A stretch of DNA of 64,000 nt from Flavobacteriaceae bacterium MAR_2010_72 (lineage in GTDB: Bacteria > Bacteroidota > Bacteroidia > Flavobacteriales > Flavobacteriaceae), in contig QXCW01000002.1 of the NCBI GenBank assembly GCA_003550275.1, positions 1,922,001 to 1,986,000 on the forward strand, given 5' to 3'. The position numbers and the translations under genes are program-made. Within the stretch, counting starts at the first letter, position 1. Every line of letters begins with the position of its first letter. Positions 1-9,461 of the stretch are shown here, piece after piece. The notes below the pieces were generated by a model that did no database searches, was not told where the DNA came from, and saw only the letters and a list, made by a program, of their open reading frames with translations.

Positions 1-453
1 GTTGATGATACAATAGAAATTGACATTAACCCAGCAGATATTGAGATTACCACAGCGCGGTCAAGTGGAGCTGGCGGACAAAATGTCAACAAGGTTGAAA
101 CAAAAGTTCAACTGACCCATAAACCCACAGGGATTCAAATATCCTGTTCAGAAACACGTTCACAACATGATAACCGAGCGCGTGCTTTGCAGATGCTTAA
201 ATCACAGCTATATGAAATTGAGCTTCAAAAACAATTATCTCAACGTGATGATATTGAAGCCGAGAAAATGAAAATTGAATGGGGAAGTCAAATTCGTAAT
301 TACGTTTTACATCCCTATAAATTAATCAAGGATGTTAGATCTGGTCATGAGACTGGTAACGTTGATGCGGTTTTAGATGGCGACATTGAAGCCTTTTTAA
401 AAGCCTACTTAATGATGATGGGGCAAAAAGAAGAAGATACCAATACCTTATGA
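1..453 (+). CDS. prfB: Peptide chain release factor 2, C-terminal part (5' end outside window)
   Basis: Only the last 150 codons are present. The reading frame is open from base 1 and carries the GGQ tripeptide (bases 73-81) that sits in the peptidyl-transferase centre and triggers peptidyl-tRNA hydrolysis in class I release factors. The segment after it ([13 protein letters not shown], then [18 protein letters not shown]) matches the conserved end of domain 3, and the C-terminal helical tail follows. The choice of RF2 over RF1 rests on the residues around GGQ and on the tail ending in [11 protein letters not shown], which is RF2-like. The classic programmed +1 frameshift site would lie upstream of the window and cannot be judged. 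Transcription runs towards the HAD hydrolase gene. Confidence 0.93.
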   Translation, partial: VDDTIEIDINPADIEITTARSSGAGGQNVNKVETKVQLTHKPTGIQISCSETRSQHDNRARALQMLKSQLYEIELQKQLSQRDDIEAEKMKIEWGSQIRNYVLHPYKLIKDVRSGHETGNVDAVLDGDIEAFLKAYLMMMGQKEEDTNTL

Positions 454-535
454 AATAAGCCTTAATGAATTAAAGTTTGACCCAACTCAAAATGTTCATT
501 GGCGAATTTCATCTGACCGATTTAAAACAATATGA
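419..535 (+). other. 38-codon open frame without a start codon, between prfB and the HAD gene
   Basis: In the +1 frame relative to prfB, bases 419-532 are open and read through the end of prfB and the whole 78-bp gap, stopping at TGA 533-535, which overlaps the ATG of the next gene as ATGA. The translation (ending VHWRISSDRFKTI) looks protein-like rather than random. It has no ATG, GTG or TTG start: the frame opens directly after two stops. Possibilities are the 3' remnant of a decayed gene, a frameshift extension of prfB, or chance. I do not recognise the peptide, and no function is claimed. Confidence 0.25.
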
Positions 536-1161
536 AACATCAAGTGAAACAGATAGACACCATTATATTTGACCTTGGAGGCGTTTTAATTGATTGGAAT
601 CCCGAGTACGTTTATCTCGATGTATTTAATGGTGACCGAAAAAAAATGCAATGGTTTTTTGATAACATCTGTACACATAATTGGAATGAAAATCAGGATG
701 CTGGGTACCCATTGACTAAAGCAACTGAAGAGCGCGTAGCCTTATTTCCTGAACATGAAGATCATATACGCATGTTTTATGGTCGCTGGGTTGAGATGTT
801 AGGTGATGCTATTGAAGACACGGTCAAAATTCTAGAAAAATTAATAAAAAACAAGAATTATAAAGTTGTGGCACTTACCAATTGGAGTCATGAAACCTTT
901 CCAATTGCTTTGGAACGTTTTGATTTTTTACATTGGTTTGAAGGTATTGTAGTTTCAGGTACCGAACAAACCAGAAAACCGTTTAGGGAAATTTATGAAC
1001 TTACATTGAACAGGTTTAATATTACCGCAGAGCGAGCAATTTTCATTGATGATAATTTAAGGAATATCAATGCAGCCAACGAAATAGGTATCAATGGTAT
1101 ACATTTTAAAAATCCAGAACAGCTTATTGATGAATTAAAAGCTTACAATATAAATTTATAA
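532..1161 (+). CDS. HAD superfamily (subfamily IA) hydrolase, YihX-like
   Basis: A 209-residue cytosolic phosphatase-like protein with the four HAD motifs in order. Motif I is FDLGGVLID with nucleophile D14; the usual second acidic residue is replaced by G16, as in the YihX branch. Motif II is LTNWS, motif III the lysine in TRKPF, and motif IV is FIDDN (about residues 171-175). YihX-type enzymes dephosphorylate sugar phosphates such as glucose-1-phosphate, but the substrate cannot be read from sequence. The ATG overlaps the stop of the small open frame upstream, and the arsC-like gene follows after 1 bp, so the two genes are probably co-transcribed. Confidence 0.88.
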   Translation: MKHQVKQIDTIIFDLGGVLIDWNPEYVYLDVFNGDRKKMQWFFDNICTHNWNENQDAGYPLTKATEERVALFPEHEDHIRMFYGRWVEMLGDAIEDTVKILEKLIKNKNYKVVALTNWSHETFPIALERFDFLHWFEGIVVSGTEQTRKPFREIYELTLNRFNITAERAIFIDDNLRNINAANEIGINGIHFKNPEQLIDELKAYNINL

Positions 1162-1162
1162 A

Positions 1163-1504
1163 ATGATCAAAATTTATCATAACCCAAGATGCAGTAAGTC
1201 GAGAGAAGGCCTTCAAATTTTAGAAGAATCAAACAACGATTTCAAAGTTGTAAAGTATTTGGAGAATCCATTTTCTGTCGAAGAATTAAAGCACATCATT
1301 TCCTTATTAGGAATAAAACCTATTGAGTTGGTTAGAACCAACGAAGCGCTTTGGAAAACCCATTACAAAACAAAAAAACTTTCAGATGCTCAAGTCCTAA
1401 AAGCTCTTGTTAAATACCCTAAATTAATAGAACGACCAATTGTTGTAAAAGGTAACAAAGCGGTTATAGGGCGTCCACCAGAAAAAATTCTAGACATTAT
1501 TTAA
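1163..1504 (+). CDS. ArsC-family protein (glutaredoxin-type arsenate reductase / YfgD-like)
   Basis: A 113-residue thioredoxin-fold protein starting with the family signature YHNPRCSKSREGL. C10 corresponds to the catalytic cysteine that attacks arsenate in glutaredoxin-linked ArsC enzymes. The C-terminal part (LIERPIVVKGNKAVIGRPP) carries arginines expected for oxyanion binding. The length is normal for the family. The NPxCSKS form is typical of chromosomal YfgD-type members, for which arsenate reduction has often not been shown. There is no arsR, acr3 or arsB nearby, so a real arsenic-resistance role is uncertain. The gene starts 1 bp after the HAD gene. Confidence 0.88.
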   Translation: MIKIYHNPRCSKSREGLQILEESNNDFKVVKYLENPFSVEELKHIISLLGIKPIELVRTNEALWKTHYKTKKLSDAQVLKALVKYPKLIERPIVVKGNKAVIGRPPEKILDII

Positions 1505-1538
1505 GTGTTAAACTTGCTAACTTCTTTTAACACAATTT
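1505..1538 (+). terminator. Weak hairpin after the ArsC-family gene
   Basis: GTGTTAAA (1505-1512) can pair with TTTAACAC (1526-1533), followed by AATTTT. The stem is AT-rich and the T-tract is poor, so this is only a possible terminator, but it lies where one is expected, between the arsC stop and the receptor promoter. Confidence 0.35.
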
Positions 1539-1564
1539 TAACCCTTACCCACTAAACCTAGGTT

Positions 1565-1572
1565 TACTTTCG
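1565..1572 (+). promoter_or_regulatory. Putative Bacteroidota -7 box for the outer-membrane receptor
   Basis: TACTTTCG matches TAnnTTTG at all positions but one (C for the third T). It ends 31 bp before the ATG at 1604. No clear -33 TTG was found. Confidence 0.45.
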
Positions 1573-1603
1573 CAGTCCAACTGAAAAAAGTAAACCATCA
1601 ATA

Positions 1604-4093
1604 ATGAGAAAAATCACATTAGCCGTAATTTGTCTATCAACTTTAACTACAGTTTTTGCACAAAATCAACCAAAAGCACCGCAAACACCGGGTGAAAACA
1701 CTACCAAAACCATCATAAATGAAGTCAGAGATGTTACTATTACTGGTAAGGTCATTGATAAAGATGTAAATCTGCCCTTAGAATATGCAACCGTAGCATT
1801 CTTCAGTAAAAAGGAAAACAGAATTGTGACGGGAGGTATAACAGATGCCGAAGGTAATTTTTCAATTCCTGTACCGACTGGGACTTATGACATTACCGTT
1901 GAATATATTTCCTATCAGAAAAAAACAATACCAAACCGCAGTCTAACTTCAGATACTGATTTAGGAGTTCTAGGAATCGCAATAAATGTGGAATCGCTTA
2001 ACGCAGTGGAAGTTATTGCAGAACGAACTACCGTTGAAATTAAATTAGACAAAAAGATTTATAACGTTGGAAAAGATTTGACCGTTAGAGGTGGCACTGT
2101 AAGTGATGTACTTGATAACGTACCTTCAGTTTCAGTTGATGTTGAAGGCAATGTATCTTTAAGAGGAAATGACAACGTTAGAATTCTAATCAACGGGAAA
2201 CCTTCAGGTTTAGTTGGGTTGAATTCAACAGATGCTTTACGTCAATTACCAGCTGAATCTATTGAACGTGTAGAGGTAATAACCTCACCTTCTGCTAGAT
2301 ATGATGCCGAAGGAACAGCAGGTATTTTAAATATCATTTTAAGAAGAAGCAAACTACAGGGTCTTAATGGTGCAATAACAGCAAATGCAGGTCATCCTAC
2401 ATCAGCAGGAATTTCTGGAAACATAAACTACAGAACTGGTGATTTCAACTTTTTTAATACCTCTGGCTACAGTTATAATGAATCTCCTGGTTTGTCATTA
2501 ACTCGAACAGAGTATTTTAATGGCACTGATCCAAGTACCTTTTTAAATGAAACACGAAATTATAATCGTGAACGACTAGGGTTTAATACCAATCTTGGAG
2601 TTGAATGGTACATTACTGATTCGGCTTCTTTAACTACGTCATTTTTATATAGAGACAGCGATCAAAATAATGAAAGCACTAACAGGATCAATGAGTTAGA
2701 TAGCAGTGGAAACTTGATCAATCAATCCATTCGTTTTGATCCAGAAGACGAAACTGATAAAACCATTCAATATTCTGTCAATTTTGATAAACAATTTGGC
2801 GGAAACAGTGAGCACAAACTAACTATGGATTTTCAATTTGAAAAAAGTGATGAAATTGAAAAATCTATTATTGCCCAAGATGGCGACGATGCAGAGCGCG
2901 TGCAAACTATCGAAAACCAAAGAGAAGTACTATTGCAGAGTGATTATGTTAAGCCTATAGGTGAGAAAAGTCAGTTTGAATTTGGGTATCGCGGTAACTT
3001 TAATGAGTTAGATACTGACTATACATTAGAATTTAATGAAAACGGAGACTATGTTCTGGACACTGATGTAAGCAACAATTTAATCTACCGCGAATATATT
3101 AACGCGCTTTATACGCAGTTTGGAAGTAAAATAAAGGATAAGTTTTCATATCTTTTAGGATTACGTATGGAATCAACTCGAATTTCCATAAATCAAATTA
3201 CAAGTGGTGATTATGAAAGAAAAAACTATGTTGGTCTTTTCCCAACTGTAAATCTTGGTTATGAGATTTCTGATAAACAAAGTTTAACTCTTGGCTACAA
3301 TAGAAGAATTAGACGTCCGCGTTCGAGATTTATTAACCCATTCCCTTCTCGTACAAGTGCGACAAATTTATTTCAAGGAAATCCAGATGTTGACCCAAGT
3401 TATTCTAATTCATTCGATCTTGGTTATTTAAACAGGTTAGGTAAGTTAACATTAAACTCATCTATCTATTTTCAGCATGCTACAGATGTGTTTACGTTTA
3501 TTACCGAAGACACTGGTGATACTGCAATCGTTGGCGGAACTGAAGTTCCTGTAATCAGACGTTTTCCTATAAACCTTGCAACCAATGACCGTTACGGTTT
3601 TGAATTTACCTTAACTTACCGTCCTACCAAAAAATGGAATATAAACGGTAACTTCAACCTATTTCAGTCTATAACCAAGGGAGATTATAACGGTACGAGT
3701 TTTGATGCCGAAAACTTAAGTTGGTTTGTGAGATTGAACAACAAATATACGTTGCCAGGTAATATTGATTGGCAAACACGTGTATTTTACATGGGGCCAA
3801 GTGAGGATGCTCAAAACAAATCCAAAGGCATGTTCTCAACAGATTTAGCATTTAGCAAAGATTTATTCAAAGACCAGGCTTCAATCACTTTTAATGTGAG
3901 TGATTTATTTAATACTAGAAAACGTCAAACTACCTCTACTACGCCAACTTTCGTTGGATATAGCGAGTTTCAATGGAGACAACGTAGTTTTAACTTGTCG
4001 TTTACTTACAGATTTAATCAGCAAAAGAAACAACAGCGTGAGCGTGGTCAAGGACCTCAAGACGGCGGTGATGATTTTGAATTTGAAGGGTAA
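1604..4093 (+). CDS. Outer-membrane beta-barrel receptor, TonB-dependent-receptor-like (CarboxypepD_reg + plug + barrel)
   Basis: An 829-residue protein with a signal peptide ending at VFAQ (about residue 20). A carboxypeptidase-regulatory-like beta-sandwich follows (about 44-130; VTITGKVIDKD opens it). Next is a plug-like domain (about 140-245) with VSLRGNDNVRILINGKPSG and IERVEVITSPSARYDAEGTA, and then a long barrel ending in alternating aromatic strands and an acidic, glycine-rich tail. The layout fits the outer-membrane beta-barrel family common in Bacteroidota. No SusD-like gene lies beside it, so a glycan-utilisation role is not indicated and the ligand is unknown. The gene stands alone, with a promoter before it and a strong bidirectional terminator after it. 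Confidence 0.9.
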   Translation: MRKITLAVICLSTLTTVFAQNQPKAPQTPGENTTKTIINEVRDVTITGKVIDKDVNLPLEYATVAFFSKKENRIVTGGITDAEGNFSIPVPTGTYDITVEYISYQKKTIPNRSLTSDTDLGVLGIAINVESLNAVEVIAERTTVEIKLDKKIYNVGKDLTVRGGTVSDVLDNVPSVSVDVEGNVSLRGNDNVRILINGKPSGLVGLNSTDALRQLPAESIERVEVITSPSARYDAEGTAGILNIILRRSKLQGLNGAITANAGHPTSAGISGNINYRTGDFNFFNTSGYSYNESPGLSLTRTEYFNGTDPSTFLNETRNYNRERLGFNTNLGVEWYITDSASLTTSFLYRDSDQNNESTNRINELDSSGNLINQSIRFDPEDETDKTIQYSVNFDKQFGGNSEHKLTMDFQFEKSDEIEKSIIAQDGDDAERVQTIENQREVLLQSDYVKPIGEKSQFEFGYRGNFNELDTDYTLEFNENGDYVLDTDVSNNLIYREYINALYTQFGSKIKDKFSYLLGLRMESTRISINQITSGDYERKNYVGLFPTVNLGYEISDKQSLTLGYNRRIRRPRSRFINPFPSRTSATNLFQGNPDVDPSYSNSFDLGYLNRLGKLTLNSSIYFQHATDVFTFITEDTGDTAIVGGTEVPVIRRFPINLATNDRYGFEFTLTYRPTKKWNINGNFNLFQSITKGDYNGTSFDAENLSWFVRLNNKYTLPGNIDWQTRVFYMGPSEDAQNKSKGMFSTDLAFSKDLFKDQASITFNVSDLFNTRKRQTTSTTPTFVGYSEFQWRQRSFNLSFTYRFNQQKKQQRERGQGPQDGGDDFEFEG

Positions 4094-4124
4094 ATTTATG
4101 TGAAAATCTAAAATAGAGTTAAAT

Positions 4125-4155
4125 AAAAAGGGAACCAAATTGGTTCCCTTTTTTA
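4125..4155 (+). terminator. Bidirectional intrinsic terminator between convergent genes
   Basis: A perfect hairpin: AAAAAGGGAACCAA (4125-4138) pairs with TTGGTTCCCTTTTT (4141-4154). There are A residues on one side and T residues on the other, so it can stop the receptor gene on the plus strand and the 64-residue membrane protein gene on the minus strand. Confidence 0.88.
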
Positions 4156-4173
4156 TGTTGTTAAAACTAATTA

Positions 4174-4368
4174 TTAACTATTTGCTGCTTCACGTTTTGC
4201 TTTTTTCTCTTCTCTCATTTCCTTTAAACGTTCAATTAATGAACCACCAATCCAATAAGGAATAACAAACGTGATTAAAAAAATCATTAACCAAAAACCA
4301 ATGGTTAAAATGGTTAAAAATGCTAAAAATCCTAAATATTGATCAAATTCAAACATAATAGTGGTCAT
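4174..4368 (-). CDS. Small single-pass membrane protein of unknown function
   Basis: 64 residues. A long hydrophobic stretch (about residues 10-45, GFLAFLTILTIGFWLMIFLI and onward) is followed by a highly charged tail (RLKEMREEKKAKREAANS). This suggests one or two membrane segments and a cytoplasmic basic/acidic helix. I do not recognise a family. A perfect -7 box, TATCTTTG, reads on the minus strand at 4383-4390. The gap from that box fits the ATG at 4356 (MFEFDQY) somewhat better than the ATG at 4368, so the start is uncertain by four codons. The promoter and the terminator at 4125-4155 make it an independent unit, which supports it being a real gene. Confidence 0.7.
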   Translation of the reverse strand: MTTIMFEFDQYLGFLAFLTILTIGFWLMIFLITFVIPYWIGGSLIERLKEMREEKKAKREAANS

Positions 4369-4382
4369 TTTTTAAACTATGG

Positions 4383-4390
4383 CAAAGATA
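4383..4390 (-). promoter_or_regulatory. -7 box (TATCTTTG) of the 64-residue membrane protein gene
   Basis: The minus-strand TATCTTTG is an exact TAnnTTTG match, 14 bp before the ATG at 4368 and 26 bp before the ATG at 4356. Confidence 0.55.
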
Positions 4391-4464
4391 TAATAAAGCA
4401 TTTTGTTTTACAATACAAAGTTTAAGATTTATTAACAGGGTTTTTAAACGTAAACATAAAAATC

Positions 4465-5106
4465 TTAATTTAAATTTGGTTGAGGCGTCATTCGCAAATA
4501 AGGCTTAATTTCTTTGTGCCCCTTTGGAAACAAACTAGGAATATCTTCATTCGCAACAGCAGGTACAATTACACAATCTTCACCATTGTTCCAATTAGCA
4601 GGAGTAGCCACTTTATGATAAGCTGTTAGCTGCAACGAATCAATAACACGTAACAACTCATCAAAATTACGCCCTGTTGAAGCAGGATAGGTAATCATTA
4701 ATTTTACCTTTTTATCAGGATCAATTACAAATACAGAGCGAACAGTTGCCTTTTCATCAGCATTGGGATGTATCATATCGTACAATACTGCCACTTTTCG
4801 ATCTTCATCAGCTATAATAGGAAAATTGACTGTTGTATGTTGTGTTTCGTTAATATCACTTATCCAACCTCTATGGGATTCCAAACCATCTACACTTAAT
4901 GCTACAACTTTTACATTCCGTTTTTCAAATTCCGGTTTATATTTAGCTACTGTTCCCAGTTCGGTTGTGCACACTGGCGTATAATCCGCTGGATGTGAAA
5001 ATAATACACCCCAACTATTTCCTAACCAGTCGTGAAAATTAATGTTGCCTTCTGAAGATTGGGCAGTAAAGTTTGGGGCTTCGTCTCCTAATCTAATTGA
5101 TGCCAT
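4465..5106 (-). CDS. Peroxiredoxin, Prx6 / 1-Cys type
   Basis: A 213-residue AhpC/TSA-fold peroxidase that reduces hydrogen peroxide or organic peroxides in the cytosol. The peroxidatic cysteine is C46 in HPADYTPVCTTELG, the Prx6-subfamily signature. The Prx6-type C-terminal domain is present (TPANWNNGEDCVIVPAV, about 168-184), including a further cysteine that could resolve the disulfide. The length is typical (about 210-220). A TATCTTTA -7-like element lies on the minus strand at 5143-5150. The electron donor is not encoded nearby. Confidence 0.93.
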   Translation of the reverse strand: MASIRLGDEAPNFTAQSSEGNINFHDWLGNSWGVLFSHPADYTPVCTTELGTVAKYKPEFEKRNVKVVALSVDGLESHRGWISDINETQHTTVNFPIIADEDRKVAVLYDMIHPNADEKATVRSVFVIDPDKKVKLMITYPASTGRNFDELLRVIDSLQLTAYHKVATPANWNNGEDCVIVPAVANEDIPSLFPKGHKEIKPYLRMTPQPNLN

Positions 5107-5260
5107 TTTTATATTTTTTTAAATTAAACAATAATCATTCATTAAAGATAATCATAAATCTACTGAAAATGAATCCATTGAAAGATTTAAGTTTTTTTTA
5201 AACCTCATTTAAAAACATCAAACAAAATATAAACTGGTTTAAATTCACTGTAAAAAACTG

Positions 5261-5268
5261 TAACTTTG
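5261..5268 (+). promoter_or_regulatory. -7 box (TAACTTTG) of fumC
   Basis: An exact TAnnTTTG match, 28 bp before the fumC ATG at 5297. A -33 TTG is not evident. Confidence 0.6.
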
Positions 5269-5296
5269 TTCTGTATAAAATAAAGACCTTAAGTTT

Positions 5297-6694
5297 ATGA
5301 ATTTTAGAATAGAAAAAGATACTATGGGTAAGGTAGAAGTACCTGCTGATAAGTTATGGGGCGCACAAACCGAACGCTCTAGAAACAATTTTAAAATCGG
5401 GGCTCCAGCTTCAATGCCGTTAGAGATTATTTATGGCTTTGCTTATCTTAAAAAAGCTGCGGCATTCACCAATTGTGAGCTTGGCGTACTTCCTGAAGAA
5501 AAACGGGATCTTATAGCAAACGTTTGTGATGAAATTTTAGAAGGTAAACATGATGATCAATTTCCTTTGGTGATTTGGCAAACAGGCTCTGGTACACAAA
5601 GTAATATGAATGTAAATGAGGTCATTGCCAATAGAGGGCAACAATTGGCTGGACGAGTGATAGGTGAAGGCGATAAAGTGATACAACCTAATGATGACGT
5701 GAATAAATCACAGTCTTCAAATGACACATTTCCTACAGGAATGCATATAGCTGCTTATAAAAAAATAGCTGATGTTACGATTCCTGGAGTTATCAAATTG
5801 AGAAATACATTGCATGAAAAATCAATCGCGTTTAAAGATTGTGTCAAAATTGGACGAACGCATTTAATGGATGCTACACCACTTACTTTGGGCCAGGAAT
5901 TTTCAGGTTACGTTTCACAATTAGATCATGGACTTAAAGCTTTGGAAAATACTATGCCCCATTTAGCCGAATTGGCCCTAGGAGGAACGGCAGTTGGAAC
6001 TGGATTAAATACCCCAAAAGGTTATGATGTTTTAGTGGCTAAATATATTGCTCAATTTACAGGATTACCCTTTATCACTGCCGAAAATAAATTTGAAGCA
6101 CTTGCAGCCCATGATGCTTTAGTCGAAACCCATGGCGCTTTGAAACAACTAGCTGTATCACTCAATAAAATTGCTAACGATATTAGAATGATGGCTTCAG
6201 GCCCACGAAGCGGAATTGGGGAAATTATCATACCTGCCAATGAGCCTGGAAGCTCTATTATGCCTGGGAAAGTCAATCCTACACAATGTGAGGCCTTAAC
6301 TATGGTATGTGCACAAGTTATGGGGAATGATGTTGCGGTAACCGTTGGTGGAACGCAAGGACATTACGAATTGAATGTATTTAAGCCAATGATGGCGGCC
6401 AATGTTTTGGAATCTGCTCAATTATTAGGTGATGCCTGCGCAAGTTTTGATGAGCACTGTGCTATTGGGATCGAACCCAACCATCAAGTAATTAAACAAC
6501 TCTTGAACAACTCTTTAATGCTAGTCACGGCACTCAATACCAAAATTGGCTATTACAAAGCTGCCGAAATTGCGAATACAGCCCATAAAAATGGAACTAC
6601 CTTAAAAGAGGAAGCCATTAATTTAGGCTATGTCACTGCAGATGAGTATGATGAATGGGTAAAGCCTGAAGATATGGTAGGAGGTCTAAAATAA
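5297..6694 (+). CDS. fumC: Class II fumarate hydratase
   Basis: A 465-residue enzyme interconverting fumarate and L-malate in the TCA cycle. It has the fumarase/aspartase signature [11 protein letters not shown] (about 316-326), an [11 protein letters not shown] segment (about 140-150) that binds substrate, and [16 protein letters not shown] (about 192-207) with the catalytic histidine. This is the iron-independent homotetrameric class. The length is standard. Fumarase fits better than aspartase because of the [11 protein letters not shown] region and the overall match to FumC. It has its own -7 box, and the T9SS cargo gene follows 44 bp downstream. Confidence 0.96.
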   Translation: MNFRIEKDTMGKVEVPADKLWGAQTERSRNNFKIGAPASMPLEIIYGFAYLKKAAAFTNCELGVLPEEKRDLIANVCDEILEGKHDDQFPLVIWQTGSGTQSNMNVNEVIANRGQQLAGRVIGEGDKVIQPNDDVNKSQSSNDTFPTGMHIAAYKKIADVTIPGVIKLRNTLHEKSIAFKDCVKIGRTHLMDATPLTLGQEFSGYVSQLDHGLKALENTMPHLAELALGGTAVGTGLNTPKGYDVLVAKYIAQFTGLPFITAENKFEALAAHDALVETHGALKQLAVSLNKIANDIRMMASGPRSGIGEIIIPANEPGSSIMPGKVNPTQCEALTMVCAQVMGNDVAVTVGGTQGHYELNVFKPMMAANVLESAQLLGDACASFDEHCAIGIEPNHQVIKQLLNNSLMLVTALNTKIGYYKAAEIANTAHKNGTTLKEEAINLGYVTADEYDEWVKPEDMVGGLK

Positions 6695-6738
6695 AATACT
6701 ATATTAGTAAAAATTAATTAATCCTCTCAAACCTCACT

Positions 6739-8130
6739 ATGAAACAAACTTTACTTATTCTCATATTGTCATTTTTTTTGAATAGTACACTTACTGCTCA
6801 AATTGCATTTACTAAACATACCATTAATGCTTCAACAGGTACTGGTCCTTATACCATAGATTCAGGATTATTGGATGCTGATCCTTTTAACGATATTGTT
6901 ATTGGAACCGAAACTGGAAGTACACTAGAATGGTACAAAAATAATGGAGACGGCACCTTTACTATTCAAACTGCTATTACTCACTCGTTGACTACTATTT
7001 ACCATGTTGCTATAGAAGATTTAGATGGGATTAATGGAAATGATATTATAGCCGCTGGTTATAGCAATGATAAATTGGTATGGTTTCCTAATAACGGCGA
7101 TGGTACTTTTGGGGCAGAACAATTGATTTCTAATTCCATAGATGGAGCAATTTATATCGTAACTGGTACAATAGATGCTGGAGCAACAATTGATGTGGCT
7201 GTTGCTGCATACGATTCTGGAAACACAGTTTGGTTTTCAAATGATGGAACAGGATCATTTACTGGACCAAATACGATAGCCGCTGATGGAGCAACATCAC
7301 CAGGATCATTAGATTTAGCAGATTTTGACGGAGATGGAGATCTTGATGCTGTTATTGCGAATTCAGTTGGTGGGACGGTTACAGTTTATGATAATCGACT
7401 TATTCCTGACGGTTCAGTTTCCTTTAACGAATATACCAATACTGTTGAAACTAATAATGGATTTCTTTTTAGTGTTTCTTTCGTTGATGTTAATGATGAT
7501 GGAGTTTTAGATATTTTAAAATCAAATACTTCAGGCCCTAATACAGGAGTCGCTTTTTATACAAAAGACAGTAATGGAGCAAGCACAACTTTTACAGAGC
7601 ATCCATTGACTTCAACAATTTCAAGGCCGTCAATTGCAACAATGGCAGATATAGATAATAATTTAGTAGATGACCTAATAGTTGTTAATGCTGGAACATT
7701 AGAAAATGCTATTTTGTGGCATGAAATAGCCGCTAATGCAACTTCAAGTGAATTTAATGTAGATGTTGATAATCGTATAGTTTATGGAATAACAGTTAAC
7801 GATTTTGATAATGATGGAGATTTAGATATTGCTTCAGTTGAATATCAATCTAACGATCTCAATTGGTTTGAAAATAATTGGGATACATTAGATATTAATG
7901 AAAATAATTTAAATAGCATTTCAATCTATCCAAACCCAACCAAAAGTAAACTTAATTTCAAAGGTCTTAATAAAACTGTTGACGTGATAGTTTATGACAT
8001 TTTAGGAAAAAATGTTCTGAATGAATCTTTGGACATTAATACATCATTAGACGTTTCTAAACTTCATAGTGGTATATATATCTTAAAATTCAAAGGAATA
8101 GAATCTACATACAAATTTGTAAAACAATAA
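6739..8130 (+). CDS. Secreted FG-GAP/VCBS-repeat protein with T9SS C-terminal sorting domain
   Basis: 463 residues. The signal peptide (about 1-20, ending LTAQ) is followed by a chain of FG-GAP/VCBS beta-propeller repeats whose calcium-binding loops are visible: DLDGINGNDIIAAG, DFDGDGDLDAVIAN, DVNDDGVLDILKS, DIDNNLVDDLIVV and DFDNDGDLDIASVE. The last 75 residues (from about 388, SISIYPNPTKSKLNF, then DILGKNVLNES and LHSGIYILKF) are a Por_Sec_tail type A sorting domain. The protein should be exported by Sec, taken across the outer membrane by the type IX secretion system and anchored or released at the surface. Such propellers often bind glycans or proteins, but the actual ligand is unknown. 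Confidence 0.92.
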   Translation: MKQTLLILILSFFLNSTLTAQIAFTKHTINASTGTGPYTIDSGLLDADPFNDIVIGTETGSTLEWYKNNGDGTFTIQTAITHSLTTIYHVAIEDLDGINGNDIIAAGYSNDKLVWFPNNGDGTFGAEQLISNSIDGAIYIVTGTIDAGATIDVAVAAYDSGNTVWFSNDGTGSFTGPNTIAADGATSPGSLDLADFDGDGDLDAVIANSVGGTVTVYDNRLIPDGSVSFNEYTNTVETNNGFLFSVSFVDVNDDGVLDILKSNTSGPNTGVAFYTKDSNGASTTFTEHPLTSTISRPSIATMADIDNNLVDDLIVVNAGTLENAILWHEIAANATSSEFNVDVDNRIVYGITVNDFDNDGDLDIASVEYQSNDLNWFENNWDTLDINENNLNSISIYPNPTKSKLNFKGLNKTVDVIVYDILGKNVLNESLDINTSLDVSKLHSGIYILKFKGIESTYKFVKQ

Positions 8131-8150
8131 TTTATACAAAAAAGAATTTT

Positions 8151-8183
8151 AAAACGCCAACTTGATCAGTTGGCGTTTTTTTA
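8151..8183 (+). terminator. Intrinsic terminator after the FG-GAP protein gene
   Basis: AAAACGCCAACT (8151-8162) pairs with AGTTGGCGTTTT (8168-8179) around a GATC-centred loop, followed by a T-tract. A strong stem. Confidence 0.88.
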
Positions 8184-8222
8184 TTGTTAAAAAAATAATC
8201 AACTTTGAAAAAAATTTGAATT

Positions 8223-9461
8223 TTGAGCATTCTTATAAAAAATATAAAGGAATTACTTCAAGTTAGAGAATCTAATATCACTATCGTAAAGGGTTATGAT
8301 ATGAAGCATCTACCAACCCTTAAAAACGCTTATCTGTTGATTGAACATGATACCATAGTACAATACGGGCCGATGGAAGAATGCCTCAATATTGAAGCCA
8401 ATACTGTTATAGATGCAACAGGAAAAACAGTACTTCCAGCCTGGTGTGACTCCCATTCCCATTTGGTGTATTCAGGTGATCGCACCCAAGAATTTGTCGA
8501 TCGCATTAATGGATTAACCTATGAAGAAATCGCAAAACGTGGTGGAGGAATTTTAAATTCGGCAGAAAAACTACAACATACAAGTGAGGACGATTTATTT
8601 GAACAATCATTAAAGCGTCTTAAACTGGTTGCCAGCCAAGGTACAGGAGCCATTGAAATCAAATCCGGCTATGGTCTCACAGTAGAAGCTGAACTCAAAA
8701 TGTTACGTGTTATTAATCGACTAAAAAAGATATCTCCTGTAAAAATTATTCCTACACTTTTAGCGGCCCATGCTGTTCCTAAAGCTTATCAAAACGATAA
8801 GCAGGGTTTTTTGGATTTGGTCATTAATGAACTGATTCCAAAGGTAAAAAAAGAAGAGCTTTCTAATTATATTGATGTGTTTTGTGAACAAGGATATTTT
8901 GATCTTGAGGATACAGAACAGGTTTTGAAAGCTGGAAAAGCACATGGCATGATTCCAAAAATACATGTCAATCAGTTTAATGCCTTTGGAGGAGTTGCTT
9001 TAGCAGTAAAATATAATGCCTTATCGGTTGATCATCTTGAAGAATTGAACACTAAAGATATACTTGCTCTGAAAGAAAGTAATACCATGCCAGTTGCATT
9101 GCCAAGTTGTTCCTACTTTTTGAGTATTCCCTACACCCCTGCCCGAAAACTTATTGATGCTGGATTACCCTTGGCTCTTGCAACGGATTATAACCCGGGT
9201 TCTACACCAAGCGGTAACATGAATTTTGTGATAAGTACTGCATGTATTAAAATGAAAATGACCCCAGAAGAAGCGATTAATGCAGCCACCATTAATGGGG
9301 CTTATGCTATGGGAATTAGTAATTTATATGGAAGCGTTACCAAAGGTAAAAAGGCCAATTTGATTATTACAAAGAAAATACCAAGTTATGCTTATTTACC
9401 CTATGCATTTGGCGATAACCATATAGATAGTGTAATCATTAATGGTACTGTTATTAAATAA
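8223..9461 (+). CDS. hutI: Imidazolonepropionase
   Basis: A 412-residue amidohydrolase that hydrolyses 4-imidazolone-5-propanoate to N-formimidoyl-L-glutamate, the third step of histidine degradation. The metal-binding motif CDSHSHLVY places H78 and H80. Other family segments are IEIKSGYGL, HVNQFNAFGG, SVDHLEELN and ALATDYNPGSTPSGNM. The start is a TTG at 8223; it gives the expected N-terminus (SILIKNIKELLQV), whereas the first in-frame ATG (residue 27) would delete the first strand. hutG lies about 1 kb downstream, past a minus-strand gene; hutH and hutU are not in the window. Confidence 0.94.
   Translation: MSILIKNIKELLQVRESNITIVKGYDMKHLPTLKNAYLLIEHDTIVQYGPMEECLNIEANTVIDATGKTVLPAWCDSHSHLVYSGDRTQEFVDRINGLTYEEIAKRGGGILNSAEKLQHTSEDDLFEQSLKRLKLVASQGTGAIEIKSGYGLTVEAELKMLRVINRLKKISPVKIIPTLLAAHAVPKAYQNDKQGFLDLVINELIPKVKKEELSNYIDVFCEQGYFDLEDTEQVLKAGKAHGMIPKIHVNQFNAFGGVALAVKYNALSVDHLEELNTKDILALKESNTMPVALPSCSYFLSIPYTPARKLIDAGLPLALATDYNPGSTPSGNMNFVISTACIKMKMTPEEAINAATINGAYAMGISNLYGSVTKGKKANLIITKKIPSYAYLPYAFGDNHIDSVIINGTVIK

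Noticed and set aside
1604-4093. Polysaccharide utilisation locus around the outer-membrane receptor
   Set aside because: No SusD homologue, glycoside hydrolase or sulfatase lies nearby.
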